This document shows positions 52,401 to 61,684 of a stretch of DNA of 64,000 bases, piece after piece. A model generated the notes under the pieces. The model had not been told where the DNA came from, did not search any database, and saw only the letters and a list, made by a program, of their open reading frames with translations. The translations under genes and the position numbers were made by a program. Source of the DNA: Reticulitermes speratus (Eukaryota; Arthropoda; Insecta; Blattodea; Rhinotermitidae); the NCBI GenBank assembly GCA_021186555.1, contig JAJKFL010000002.1:32284089-32348088 (forward strand), written 5' to 3'. Within the stretch, counting starts at the first letter, position 1. Every line of letters begins with the position of its first letter.

Positions 52401-55400
52401 TACAGAGCCTTGGACCTGGACTGATTCTTTGGTACGACTTAAGCAATGGAAAAGGAACATGAGATTTGGAACTTGGAACGTAAGGAGCCTGTATAGGTCA
52501 GGGTGACTTATGACAGTGGCCAGGGAATTAGCTAGGTACAAGTTAGATTTAGTGGGTGTACAGGAGATTAGGTGGGACAAAGGAGGCACAGTAAGAGCAG
52601 GGGATTATCTTTCTTCTATGGAAAAGGAAATGAAAGTCATCAACTGGGAACAGGTTTTTTTATACATCAGAGAATAGTATCAGCAATTAAGAAAGTAGAG
52701 TTTGTTAGTGATAGGATGTCATATATGGTGCTGAGAGGTCGCTGGTGTAATATCATTGTTCTGAATGTGCATGCACCAACTGAGGAGAAAAGTGATGACT
52801 CAAAGGACAGTTTCTACGGTATGAGGAATTAGAACAGGTTTTTGATCATTTTCCTAAGTACCATATGAAAATTCTGTTAGGAGATTTTAATGCAAAATTG
52901 GGGAGGGAGGGTACTTTCAAACTGACGATTGGGAATGAGAGTTTACATGAGGATAGTAATGATAATGGTGTTAGAGTTGTAAACTTTGCCACATCCAAAA
53001 ATGTAGTTGTTAAGAGCACGATGTTCCCACATGAAATATTCATAAATACACCTGGACGTCTCCTGATGGGAAGACTCATAATCAGACTGATCATGTATTG
53101 ATAGATAGGAGATGGCATTCAAGTATACTCGATGTGTGATCGTTCAGGGGAGCTGACTGTGATACTGATCACTATCTGGTGGTTGCAAAAGTTAGGGAAA
53201 GACTGGCAGTAATTAAACAAGCAGCACAGAAATTTGATGCAGAGATTTAATCTCAAGAAGCTAAGTGAACTAGAGGTTAGGAAACAGTATCAGATAAATA
53301 TCTCAAACAGGTTTGCAGCTTTGGAGAACTTAAATGTTAGTGAGGACATAAATAGGGCTTGCGAAAACATTAAAGAGAGTATCAAAATCTTAGCTACAGA
53401 GAGTCTAGGGCTGTATGAAAGGAAGCAGCATAAACCATGGTTTGACGAAGAATGTTCAAAATTTTTAGATCAAAGGAAGCAGGCTAAAATGCAGTGGTTA
53501 CAGAATCCAAACCAAAGTAATGTAGATAATCTGAACAATGTAAGACGTGAAGCTAGTAGACATTTCAGGAACAAAAAGAAGGAATATCTGAAAGCTAAAA
53601 TTAATGAACTTGAAACAAACAGTAAGAACAAGAATATCAGAGACTTGTATAGGGGCATCAATGACTTTAAGAAGGGTTACCAGCCTAGAAACAATGTAGT
53701 AAAGGATGAGAAAGGTGGTCTGGTTGCAGACTCCCACAGTATCTTGGCTAAGTGGAGGAATCATTTCTTTCAGCTATTGAATGTACATGGGGTTAATGAT
53801 GTTAGGCAGACTGAAATACATACAGCAGAGCCACTGGTGCCTGAGCCCAGTGACTGAGGTTGAGATGGCTATTGAAAAGTTAAAAAGGCACAAATCACCA
53901 GGTATTGATCAAATTCCAGCAGAACTGATTAAAGCAGGAGGTAGGACAATTCGTTCTGAGATCCATAAACTTATTAATTCTATTTGGAATAAAGAGGAAT
54001 TGCCTGAGCAGTGGAAGGAGTCAATCTTTGTACCTATTTATAAGAAGGGTGATAAAACAGATTGCAGTAATTATCGAGGCATATCACTTTTGTCAACCAC
54101 ATACAAAATTCTATCCAACATCCTTCTGTCAAGTTTAACTCCATATGCAGAGGAAATTATTGGGGAGCATCAGTGTGGATTTAGACGTAACAGGTCGACT
54201 GCTGATAATATATTCTGCATTCGTCAAATACTTGAGAAAAAATGGGAATACAATGAGGCAGTGCATCAGCTATTTATAGACTTCAATGATTCAGTTAGGA
54301 GGGAGGTCTTGTATAATTATTCTCATTGAATTTGGTATCCCTATGAAACTAGTAAGGCTCATAAAAATATGTCTAAATGAAACCTATAGCAGAGTCCGGG
54401 TAGGAAAACATTTGTCTGACACATTTCCTATTAAGAATGGTTTGAAACAAGGAGATGCTTTATCGCCATTGCTTTTCAACTTTGCTTTGGAATATGCCAT
54501 TAGGAGGGTTCAGGCAAACCAGGAGGGCGTAGAATTGAATGGTACACATCAGCTTCTAGTTTATGCTGATGATATTAATATATTGGGTGGAAGCGTACAT
54601 GCTATAAAGAAAAATACAGAAGCTTTAGTAGTCGCTAGTAAGGAGATTGGTCTAGAAGTAAATGCTGAGAAAACTAAGTACATGGTCATGTTTCGCAATC
54701 AGAATGCAGGACAAAATCACAACATAAAGTTAGATAATAAGTCCTTTGAAAGGGTGGAACAGTTCAAATATTTGGGAACAACCCTAACAAATCAAAATTC
54801 CATTCAGGAAGAAATTAAGAGCAGATTGAAGTTGGGGAGTGCTTGTTATCATTCGGTGCAGGATCTTCTATCTTCCAGTTTGCTATCCAAAAATACAAAG
54901 ATTAAGATATACAGAACTATAATTTTGCCTGTTGTTTTGTATGGGTGTGAGACTTGGTCTCTCACACTGAGGGAGGAACATAGGCTGAGGGTGTTTGAGA
55001 ATAGGGTGCTGAGGAGGATATTTGGGCCTAAGAGGGACGAGGTAACAGGGGAGTGGAGAAGACTACATAACGAGGAACTTAATGATCTGTACTCATCACC
55101 AAATATTGTTCGGGTGATCAAATCGAGAAGAATGAGGTGGGCGGGGCATGTAGCACATATGGGTGAGGGGAGAGGTGCATACAGGGTTTTGGTGGGGAGA
55201 CCTGAGTGAAGGAGACCACTTGGAAGACCCAGGCGTAGATGGGAGAATAATATTAAAATGGATCTTCAAGAAGTGGGATGGGGAGGCATGGACTGGATTG
55301 ATATGGCTCAGGATAGGGACAGGTGGCGCACTCTTGTGAGTGCGGTAATGAACCTTCGGGTTCCATAAAATGCGGGGAATTTCTTGACTAGCTGACGACC

Positions 55401-56189
55401 TGTTAGCTTCTCAAGAAGGACTCTGCTCCATGGAGTTAGTTAGTTAATAATTTAAGCTCCTCATTAAGCAGTTGTCTTCTTCCTTTTGCTTCCTTGGGTC
55501 CAAATTGTCTCCTCAGCACATTTTGTAATACTCATATGACAATGAACATTTTAAATTGAAGACAATTGTGATGTTATTGTAATAAAGAAAATCATACATT
55601 AGTGCATCATATGGCTACCTCTAAATGCTCTGTGGCTGCATGCTGTTATCAGTGAATAGAAATATACTGGTAAATGTCAGGTTGTGGTGTTAGAATTACT
55701 ATCAGTGACATAATCTTGCTACTAGTTTTCATTATAAGTATTTATTACCTTAAGAATTATTTGGGGTATGCAAACAGATGTTCCTTCCTCCTTCACATCT
55801 GTGCTGATGGTTGAATAATTTGACCTAGTTCATAAGCACTATTCCTGTGATTAACAACATCTAGTTATAATATTGTACTTTAAATTCAGATGCAGTTTTT
55901 GAAACATTTCAAGAAAAACAATTTATTTGACAGATAATTTTGTAGGCAACTGTTTTGTTTCTCTGTGTTGTCAGATTGTGCGAGAACACTTTTTCTGCTA
56001 ACACGTGAGGGTGAGACAGAGTTGCCAACTTGCTGTAGAAATGGAAATTTCAGAAGAATGCAGTGCCGTCGTGGGGTTTGTTATTGTGTTGATTGTAATG
56101 GCAACCAACAAGGAAAGGAATTGGATGAGGCAAGGAAGGACGAGCTGAATTGTGATGATTCCTGTAGCATTTGTACAAAGCGTGAATGA
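39194..56189 (+). CDS. Secreted protein with four thyroglobulin type-1 repeats (thyropin/equistatin-like)
   Basis: Nine exons: 39194-39292, 42149-42278, 43404-43517, 44476-44611, 46530-46615, 47969-48175, 48951-49125, 51038-51120, 55975-56189. All have GT..AG borders and all phases join, giving 414 residues. Residues 1-21 are a signal peptide (ATG at 39194, just before the hydrophobic stretch). Residues 29-115 are a Cys-rich, IGFBP-like part (CNCCEYC, then GDDC and CGPGLGC). Four thyroglobulin type-1 repeats follow: about 119-188 ([18 protein letters not shown]), 190-257 ([16 protein letters not shown]), 272-343 ([13 protein letters not shown]) and 345-405 ([16 protein letters not shown]). 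Repeat 3 has lost the first Cys of the CxCV motif. Such repeats in secreted proteins often inhibit papain-like or aspartic proteases or bind growth factors; the role here is inferred only. Confidence 0.85.
39905..39945 (-). other. Worn hammerhead-like motif in intron 1
   Basis: Minus strand: ATGATGA, TCAGCTTGATT, GAAAC, ATGTAG. It differs from the CTGATGA core at the first base and has no recognisable arms. Probably a decayed relative of the foldback elements. Confidence 0.3.
40240..40500 (+). mobile_element. SINE family 1, old copy
   Basis: Head GTAGTCAGTATAGTGACTTG, then body blocks GACCAACTCTGGGGCCAACCCAGCCTCC..CAATGGGTAC and CATCTAGTGCTGAGGT shared with 10022-10300. The end ACACCTTTACTT matches the tail. 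Well diverged. It lies in intron 1 of the thyroglobulin-repeat gene. Confidence 0.7.
41600..41930 (+). pseudogene. Fragment of a mariner-superfamily transposase
   Basis: Translation around 41680-41830 gives [22 protein letters not shown] (with one shift) followed by a leucine-rich segment with EHLEEL. This is the block around the last catalytic Asp/Glu of DDE/D transposases of this superfamily. A CACCCTGTATTTT end at 41921-41933 may be the terminus. Only this C-terminal piece remains. Confidence 0.6.
43578..43885 (-). mobile_element. tRNA-derived SINE, family 3 (young copy)
   Basis: The 15-bp duplication TAATATGTATAGTTA flanks it (43563-43577 and 43886-43900). Read on -, the head GGCACGCGGTGGCGCAGTTGG has an A box and GGGTTCGATTCCCG a B box. 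The body carries GGGGTCGACTCAGCC, CCTGGGGGGTAAAGGCGGCC and a poly(A) at the 3' end (43578-43587 on +). Relatives at 25113-25240 and 63820-64000. It lies in intron 3 of the thyroglobulin-repeat gene, between exons 3 and 4. Confidence 0.9.
44717..45226 (-). mobile_element. 5'-truncated LINE with RNase H end and (TTCTA)n tail, 11-bp TSD
   Basis: CTTATCACTTA lies on both sides (44706-44716 and 45227-45237). The minus-strand frame 44976-45221 encodes an RNase H C-terminal end plus the segment [23 protein letters not shown] and a zinc-knuckle-like SPECDKM start, as in R1/I/LOA-type LINEs. The 3' tail is the TAGAA repeat at 44715-44759, nine units long. It lies in intron 4. Confidence 0.8.
46381..46444. 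repeat. (GT)n microsatellite
   Basis: An alternating GT run of about 30 units with one A interruption, starting from CACGCGCGTGTG. It lies just before exon 5. Confidence 0.95.
46755..46787 (+). other. Possible 33-nt cassette exon (in-frame stop if included)
   Basis: Acceptor ATTTTATTTCAG and donor TGT|GTAAGA bound 33 bases that read, in the phase left by exon 5, as [11 protein letters not shown], which resembles the start of a thyroglobulin type-1 repeat. Joined to exon 6 the last base plus AA gives TAA, an immediate stop. It could be a poison exon, the start of an alternative terminal exon (frame open to 46931), or a decayed repeat exon. No transcript evidence is available here. Confidence 0.3.
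47190..47830 (-). pseudogene. Jockey-like LINE fragment, heavily decayed
   Basis: Minus-strand translation gives, in order, SADDTSIIM (catalytic A-D-D box, about 47765-47790), a region with many stops, then [38 protein letters not shown] at 47200-47340, the Jockey C-terminal pattern also seen at 8070-8570. Intron 5 of the thyroglobulin-repeat gene. Confidence 0.75.
49191..50542 (-). mobile_element. mariner element interrupted by a LINE
   Basis: Inverted ends of about 30 bp sharing TCAAAAAGTGAAGTGAATTT (left 49201-49220; right complement 50513-50532 with one change), flanked by TA. Minus-strand coding remains: [19 protein letters not shown] (around 50180-50270, second catalytic Asp region) upstream, and, after the LINE insertion, [20 protein letters not shown].. 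to ..GDYIDK at 49240-49500. The N-terminal half is deleted. Confidence 0.85.
49530..50169 (+). mobile_element. 5'-truncated RTE-like LINE nested in the mariner, 14-bp TSD
   Basis: GATTGCTTTAACAG occurs directly before (49516-49529) and after (50170-50183). The insert reads, with a few breaks, as the C-terminal part of an RTE-like [35 protein letters not shown] block, [25 protein letters not shown], and a final KTHKEL* before the end. It belongs to a different subfamily from the copy at 52394. Confidence 0.85.
50650..50930. repeat. Degenerate tandem repeat around TTGCTAGGATRTGGGATGCT
   Basis: At least six imperfect copies of a unit containing GCTAGGATATGGGATGCTCA and a following GGGAAA..C segment, spaced about 35-60 bases, in intron 7 just before exon 8. 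Confidence 0.6.
51295..51600 (+). mobile_element. SINE family 1, old copy
   Basis: tRNA-like head TCTGGCTAGTATAGTCAGTA, B box GGTTCAATTCCCAGC, then GACCAGCTCTGGGG..CACCCAGTCTCC and CCATCTAGTACTGTGGTTAG, matching 10022-10300. It starts about 175 bases after exon 8. Confidence 0.75.
51601..52393. other. Intron sequence; possible worn hammerhead scrap
   Basis: CCTGAAGATGGCCGATTTTCTG at about 52292-52313 resembles the first half of the motif seen in the foldback elements, but no GAAAC follows. A CT-rich run lies at 52080-52114. Nothing else recognised. Confidence 0.3.
52394..55444 (+). mobile_element. RTE-like LINE, near full length, inactive, 11-bp TSD
   Basis: TAATAATTTAA flanks it (52383-52393 and 55445-55455). 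Order: endonuclease ([10 protein letters not shown] at ~52462, [29 protein letters not shown]) broken by stops and shifts; a linker frame 53234-53857; then reverse transcriptase in two frames, 53781-54329 ([39 protein letters not shown]) and 54286-55209 ([31 protein letters not shown] with the catalytic [18 protein letters not shown]). Some residues are missing after LFIDF and a frameshift follows. It ends in a TAGT-type short tail. Intron 8. Confidence 0.9.
54286..55209 (+). pseudogene. Reverse transcriptase palm/thumb of the RTE-like LINE
   Basis: The longest open frame in the window (307 codons). It carries the catalytic [10 protein letters not shown] box at ~54561-54590, the [14 protein letters not shown] primer-grip region, and the zinc-finger-like end with [20 protein letters not shown]. 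The start codon is not genuine: the frame begins at a frameshift inside the preceding domain. A TGA ends it before the usual final RW..DR..W block, which continues in another frame to ~55367. Confidence 0.85.
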
Positions 56190-56713
56190 GCATTGAAGGA
56201 ATGAAGCTCTGTACTCAAGTGGGACACATTAGAAAGTGAGGAAGTACTTCCTTCAGTTCTTTAATTCATCCTGAAAGGTGTTGTATGACCTCATAACAGG
56301 ACTGTGTGGATCTGGTCTTCTTGAGATTTTTATCTGAAGCAATTAGAACTAATTAGACAGGAGTACAGAACTTAGTATTCTAGTGAATTCTTGATTACTT
56401 GTTGCCATGATTGGAAGAGAAACCTACAAAATTGCAGCATAAACAATACAGAGAACCTGAACAAGTCTTATTTTGTCTATTTTTGAGTCATGATTTTTTC
56501 TGTCTTACTGACGAAGGTTGTTACATTAACACAAAGTAGAATTTTGAGTAGCCTCTGTTATGTACATGAATGTGTCTATGTATGGTAAAGAAAATATGCA
56601 TCTGTGACTTCTTGTCTCATAAGAATTTCATGTCTAAAGAGTGCCAACAAAGTAGATTAATATATGATGAAAGAGAATGGAGTGTGTGGACTCAGATATG
56701 TGGATGATCATTG

Positions 56714-56719
56714 AATAAA
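56714..56719 (+). promoter_or_regulatory. Candidate poly(A) signal of the thyroglobulin-repeat gene
   Basis: First AATAAA after the stop codon (56187-56189), 525 bases downstream, followed by a T-rich stretch (CACTTATCTTTTCCTTGTCTT). This gives a 3' UTR of about 550 bases. Confidence 0.55.
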
Positions 56720-56734
56720 CAAGTGTGGTCATAT

Positions 56735-57160
56735 GAATGCTTAAGCATTCACTTATCTTTTCCTTGTCTTCAAATATTAGGCAGTTTAATGCCTATACAG
56801 GCATCAAATTCCTCTTTTCAGTGTTTCCTTGGTCTTGCACTTAATCTTTGCCATCTGGTATATGCCATAATTTAAATGTGTCTTCACATCTATCCTTACC
56901 CATTCTGTCTTATTTTCATGTGTATCCAGTTCAAAATCTGAAGTTCTCGTTTCTGCTGTCTATACTTTGTTTCTAACATCCCCCTTCTACCCACTTTTAA
57001 CATCCATGTCACACTGTGATATTTTAGAACCAATTCATTTAATGTTGTATAATTTCTAACATGAACCCCCAAGTGTTATCAAAGTATTTGTAAATTATTG
57101 ATTTATAAAAATTCAACCATCCATATAATCATCATTTTTGTTCAACATATTTTCAAAAAC
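56735..57160. other. Intergenic sequence without recognised genes
   Basis: AT-rich, no coding fragment and no repeat recognised between the candidate poly(A) site and the foldback element. Confidence 0.45.
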
Positions 57161-57239
57161 ATTTGTGTGTATTTAAAAGTAAACACCAACAAAATGCACA
57201 ACTTTCAAGGCGCAGACCAGCTCCTTATATCATGATACT

Positions 57240-57282
57240 ATCCAACGCGTTTCGGCTCTTTGCGAGCCATCATCAGGGATCC
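57240..57282 (-). ncRNA. Hammerhead ribozyme motif, left arm
   Basis: Mirror copy of the motif at 57807-57849 on the minus strand; every core base is the same. Confidence 0.6.
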
Positions 57283-57806
57283 TTTACTCTTATAAAAGTG
57301 CTTCACAAATGCAGCATCTGTTTGATTATTTAAAAATATGCACTATCTGGAGCATGAGTTAAAAAACACACGAGTCATAAACAAGGTTAAAAAATGATTT
57401 GTTAAATAACTTATTAAAAACACTGTTCACACGTCTATTGTGTAAAGGATGTTCGCACTTCTAAGGGTTTCATGAGATCGCGCACTACACTGTACTGTTT
57501 ACGATGGATTTTTGTAGCACGGCGATAGACACTCGCGCTGTATGTAGTGTTGTCGTTTGTTGTCGTTTGTGCTACAAAAATCCATCGTAAACAGTACAGT
57601 GTAGTGCGCGATCTCATGAAATCCTTAGAAGTGCGAACATCCTTTACACAATAGACGTGTGAACAGTGTTTTTAATAAGTTATTTAACAAATCATTTTTT
57701 TAACCTTGTTTATGACTCGTGTGTTTTTAACTCATGCTCCAGATAGTGCATATTTTTAAATAATCAAACAGATGCTGCATTTGTGAAGCACTTTTATAAG
57801 AGTAAA

Positions 57807-57849
57807 GGATCCCTGATGATGGCTCGCAAAGAGCCGAAACGCGTTGGAT
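57807..57849 (+). ncRNA. Hammerhead ribozyme motif, right arm (best preserved)
   Basis: Stem I strand ATCC (57809-57812), CTGATGA (57813-57819), an extra T, stem II GGCTC-GCAAA-GAGCC (57821-57835), GAAAC (57836-57840), stem III as the palindrome ACGCGT, T as the cleavage-site base, then GGAT (57846-57849) pairing with ATCC. Predicted cut between 57845 and 57846. All invariant core bases are present. The extra T before stem II is shared by most copies here. Hammerheads in Penelope-like elements are known; activity of this one is untested. Confidence 0.65.
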
Positions 57850-57962
57850 AGTATCATGATATAAGGAGCTGGTCTGCGCCTTGAAAGTTGTGCATTTTGT
57901 TGGTGTTTACTTTTAAATATATGAAAATGCACGGTGAATTAAGATTAAAGATTTGTGTGTAT

Positions 57963-59142
57963 ATTAAAAAAATGTGTGACCCTCATAAATAAATGCTAAA
58001 GATAAATTGCTTTGTGCAAGTGGATTATCTCAGTCATTCAACTGGTTATGAGTTAGTTGATGGGCTCAGTACTTGGGAACCACTGGATCTTCCTGTTTGC
58101 CTCAACATTCAGACTGGCTCTGACACCTACCAATCCCACTGTCAAATTGGTACTGAGGGTGCTTTGGGAAAGGTGGCTGGAACATGGAGCTGGTCACGTT
58201 GCACTGTGCTGCTGGGCCTAATGATGTGTGCAAATATAGGCCTACTTCATCTCATAACTGTACTGTGTACAGAGTTGCTTGGTAATTACAAAATAGTGCC
58301 TAAATTTCCTAAACCATACCCTTTTATTTATGCAAGGGAACTAATCATCTCTGTACATCAATTTAAGTATTTTAGAAAAGAGGTGTAATTGATAAGAACA
58401 ATCTGTGTAACACAGTTACTTTGTGCAATTAATAATCTTCAAAGTGAAGTTAACATTAAAGCTGGTAAATGGAACTGACAGTGTAGATAATCTTGCAGTC
58501 CTGCTGAATGAGAAGTAGACAAGTAAATTTACCTCATTCAAATCAAGATGCACTGTATGGCCAACTGTCTGAAAGCATGAATAACACTAAAGTCCAAGAC
58601 ACTTGAAACATGGAAATTTACCCAAATTTTTTTAAACATTAATTTCTTCTGCACAGCATAAACATTCTCTCATGATTAAAAATAAGCAGTCACTGCTGCA
58701 TAGGGAAATAAATGCTGTTTGTTCTGAGATCCATTGTGGCAACAGAATGGTTTGTGTTACAGCTGTTGTGTATAAGAAGAGACAAAATGATACCTTTATC
58801 AGTAATATAAGTCCTGTAATAATTTTTACACCCTAGATCATAAAGTATGTTTATTGAATTGTTACAGAAGTAGAGTGTTTTACAGTCTTTTTACACGACA
58901 GTACAGATCCAGGTAAAATGCAAATTGAAAATCCTGTTGGCATATATTTTAATTTTTTGTTTTAATAATTTTCAAGCCTATTAGACATTACTGCATAAAT
59001 TTTGATTATGCTCATAATTTTTACAATGTATTTGTTTATTTGAAAAGGAAGCACCATTTTCTGTGCATGTGAATACATATTCACACATTATTGAGTAGGA
59101 AAATTGTAACCTTCTAAGAACTGAAGCAGTGAAAATTACAAC
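57963..59142. other. Intergenic sequence with one unassigned 131-codon frame
   Basis: A plus-strand frame at 57993-58388 has a hydrophobic middle (CTVLLGLMMCANIGLLHLI) and two cysteines but no recognised domain. No splice border or promoter supports it, and it lies between two transposon-derived blocks. Probably chance or old repeat sequence. Confidence 0.35.
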
Positions 59143-59209
59143 ATATTTTCATTAAATCATAAATTAAAAACCAACAAATGCACTGTATTTCCACACTTAT
59201 AGTCAAATG

Positions 59210-59251
59210 CCCCTACATATGTTTCAGCTTTACCAAGCCATCATCAGGGGG
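59210..59251 (-). ncRNA. Hammerhead ribozyme motif, left arm
   Basis: Minus strand: CCCC, CTGATGA, T, GGCTTGGTAAAGCT as stem II, GAAAC, palindromic stem III ACATATGT, A as the cleavage-site base, GGGG. Stem I pairs CCCC with GGGG. Stem II has a G-U pair. Confidence 0.55.
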
Positions 59252-59480
59252 TCCAAGGTTTACATATATTTAACATCCATTATTTCCGTCCAATAACGTA
59301 ACATATATCACACATAAAACAAGTTTCGTTATCACCAGTGGACTAGAGCACATTGAATATCTGTTATTTTAGCAGTATAAAATCTTGGGTATGTGATGCG
59401 TATATCTTCTATGTTATTTATATATATATGTTAAAAGTTAAAAAGTTTTTAAGATTACATCTTCCACATATGTTTGTTAG

Positions 59481-59528
<48 letters not shown>

Positions 59529-59531
<3 letters not shown>

Positions 59532-59570
59532 CCTGATGATGGCTTGGTAAAGCTGAAACATATGTAGGGG
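59529..59570 (+). ncRNA. Hammerhead ribozyme motif, right arm
   Basis: Same core as the left arm, but stem I is shorter because the 5' strand is replaced by the CA repeat (ACACC before CTGATGA), leaving about two pairs. Predicted cut after A at 59566. Confidence 0.5.
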
Positions 59571-59670
59571 CATTTGACTATACATGTGGAAATACAGTGC
59601 ATTTGTTGGTTTTTAATTTATGATTTGTTATCAGAATGCACGAAGAATATAATGTGAAATATTTTCATTA

Positions 59671-60610
59671 GTTACACTAGTTAGTTATTTCTTAAACTTT
59701 GATACAAATCAACTACTTATGTAATAACATATCAATAGCATGCATTTTCAAAAACAAAATTTGAAAACAATGGATTGACAGCAAAGATCACTGTAATTAA
59801 GAACATGAGCTGCGATTTTTTAACTGGAGTGAAATCGTTGTGAAGGCATATTACTACCTCAACAACAGCTGTCATGAATTTAATTTGTACATCATGAAAC
59901 TGAATTTTGTCTCACACCTTCTCTAGTAAGTACTATGTATGTTTTATTTGTACTTTTTCTTGATGAAGTTGAATTAACAAAATTTGTTTAAATTTTATGC
60001 TTTAGGGAAGAGAAAATGCTATAGCTAAAATTGTTGTAAGAGCACTTGGTGCCACAGCATAACTTCCATCCTGGGACCATCTGGCAAACAGGGCTGTAAC
60101 AAAATACAATACATTCACATGTATGATGTGATGATGCATTTCAGCTTCTAATGGTATGTAGTGGGAAAGCATAGTTGTAAGAAGACGTCAGAATGAATAT
60201 TTAGACAGAGGTATGCATTTTAAAGCTGACAAAGACCACAAAATATTTATGTTCTTAGCTTACACTTGTGATAAATTGAACGGTTACGCAGATCAGAGTA
60301 TGAGATTAAAATAATCTTACTCTAAAAGAATAAGAACTCAGTTGAATTTAAATGAAACTAACAAAGGAGTATTGTCACACTCAAATGATGCTATATTCTC
60401 AGCTATAAAGACAATAATTAATACATTCTTCACTAACATCACTTCCCCACAACCTCCTAAAACAAATATGCTCATTTTAATTTTGTGTTCATTTTATAAG
60501 AGGATAGTTAATCTGTAGTGAATTAGTTTATTGTTGTTTCTGTCAGAAAAAATATTTGTTCTGATTTTAATGAAAACTTATTGAAGCAATTTGAAATTGT
60601 ACATTTTTTT
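59671..60610. other. Intergenic sequence without recognised genes
   Basis: A last exon of the ACE gene could lie anywhere from here to 61684 on the minus strand; none was recognised. Confidence 0.4.
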
Positions 60611-60883
60611 TTCAATGGCTCAACAGCCCCTTGGGGGCCTGGGCCGCCTCATTGTTCGAGGCTTCACGATCACACTTTTTAGACACACCACACTCGGTAG
60701 GACTCCTCTGGACGAGGGACCAGCTCGTCGCAGAGACCTGTACCTGACAACACACAACACTCACAAGAGACAGACATCCATGCCCCCGGTGGGATTCAAA
60801 CCCACAATCCTAGTAAGCGAGCGGCCGCAGACCCACGCCTTAGACCGCACGGCCACGCCTTAGACCGCACGGCCACTGGGATC
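60611..60883 (-). mobile_element. tRNA-derived SINE, family 2, with duplicated head
   Basis: Minus strand: a tRNA-like head with A box TGGCCGTGCGGTCTAAGGCG and B box GGGTTTGAATCCCACC, then a body with GTTGTCAGGTACAGGTCTC and AGGCGGCCCAGGCCCCC. The A-box segment GGCCGTGCGGTCTAAGGCGT occurs twice in tandem (60841-60880 region). The tail near 60600 is T-rich on + (A-rich on -). Confidence 0.75.
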
Positions 60884-60897
60884 GGCATGATACATTA

Positions 60898-61184
60898 AAA
60901 AGGTAAAGTTCTCCCTAGAACAGGCCACGAAGGCCCAGAGGGGGAGTAGAGGTATAGCTCTACTCTTTCTTTAACCCTGGCACTAGGTGGGGGTGGGTGG
61001 TCAACTCCACGCCCCGGCCGCTTTACCCCGGGAAAGAGACCCGGTACCCATTGTATAGGAGGCTGGGTGGGCCCCAGGTCTGGTCTGGACGGCTGCGAAA
61101 AATCTCGCTCCTACCGGGATTTGATCCCGGACCGTCCAGCCCGTAGCGAGTCACTATACCGACTACGCTATCCCGGCCTCCATT
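60898..61184 (-). mobile_element. tRNA-derived SINE, family 1 (young copy)
   Basis: Minus strand: CCGGGATAGCGTAGTCGGTA (A box) and CGGGATCAAATCCCGG (B box), body as in 10022-10300, tail AACTTTACCT. Flanked by ATACATTA (60890-60897 and 61185-61192). It is inserted directly beside the family-2 SINE. Confidence 0.88.
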
Positions 61185-61684
61185 ATACATTATACATAGC
61201 ATAAATTCTGAGTATCTTACTTACCCATATTGTTTTTAAAAAAGGTAATGTCTGACATGATTTTATGTCAATAAGAATGTCGTCTAGTGACAACATGTAT
61301 GATTGCCTGCCAAACTGACTTTGAATTATTCTAATCAGTAAATATTCACTGTTGGCCAGCAGTGGTTAAATTATAAACTGGGCAAACAGGTGGATGGAGG
61401 GATGAACACATTAATGAATTAAAGAATACATGAGGTATTGGATAGTTTATATGTTTTGAAATGTTGTTGGTATTTAGTAACAAGCAGAAGATCGCAATTC
61501 TTGCTTTCAGTGATTTTTGAGAACTGCATTCAACAGTTTCACCCATATGAGTTGCCATTCCCTTATGGAGTACCGCTGATAAAAAGTTGTTTATCACAGA
61601 AATTCGTATCTCCACTGACTTGATTAGGTCATAACTTCCAAGTCCTAGATTAGTGATGGAATATCCTCTTGATGAACTTCGTAC

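Larger units (their letters stand above)
57161..57962. mobile_element. Hammerhead foldback element with 350-bp arms, 12-bp TSD
   Basis: ATTTGTGTGTAT on both sides (57161-57172 and 57951-57962). Two arms of 350 bp, almost identical (57171-57520 and 57569-57918), are separated by 48 bases. Each arm contains a complete hammerhead motif. The single-copy tail ATATGAAAATGCACGGTGAATTAAG follows the right arm. The near identity of the arms means the copy is young, or that the arms are kept alike by conversion. The frames across it have no protein character. Confidence 0.85.
59143..59670. mobile_element. Hammerhead foldback element, 12-bp TSD, with TA/CA microsatellite core
   Basis: ATATTTTCATTA on both sides (59143-59154 and 59659-59670). 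Arms of about 95 bp (59155-59250 and 59531-59627, a few mismatches) hold mirrored hammerhead motifs. The tail CAGAATGCACGAAGAATATAATGTGAAA follows the right arm. The centre includes a (TA)n(CA)n run (59487-59530) that ends where the right motif begins. Confidence 0.8.

Noticed and set aside
54286..55209. 307-codon frame as a host gene
   Set aside because: It is the palm and thumb of a LINE reverse transcriptase and starts at a frameshift.
57993..58388. 131-codon frame as a gene
   Set aside because: No domain, no splice context, surrounded by transposon sequence.
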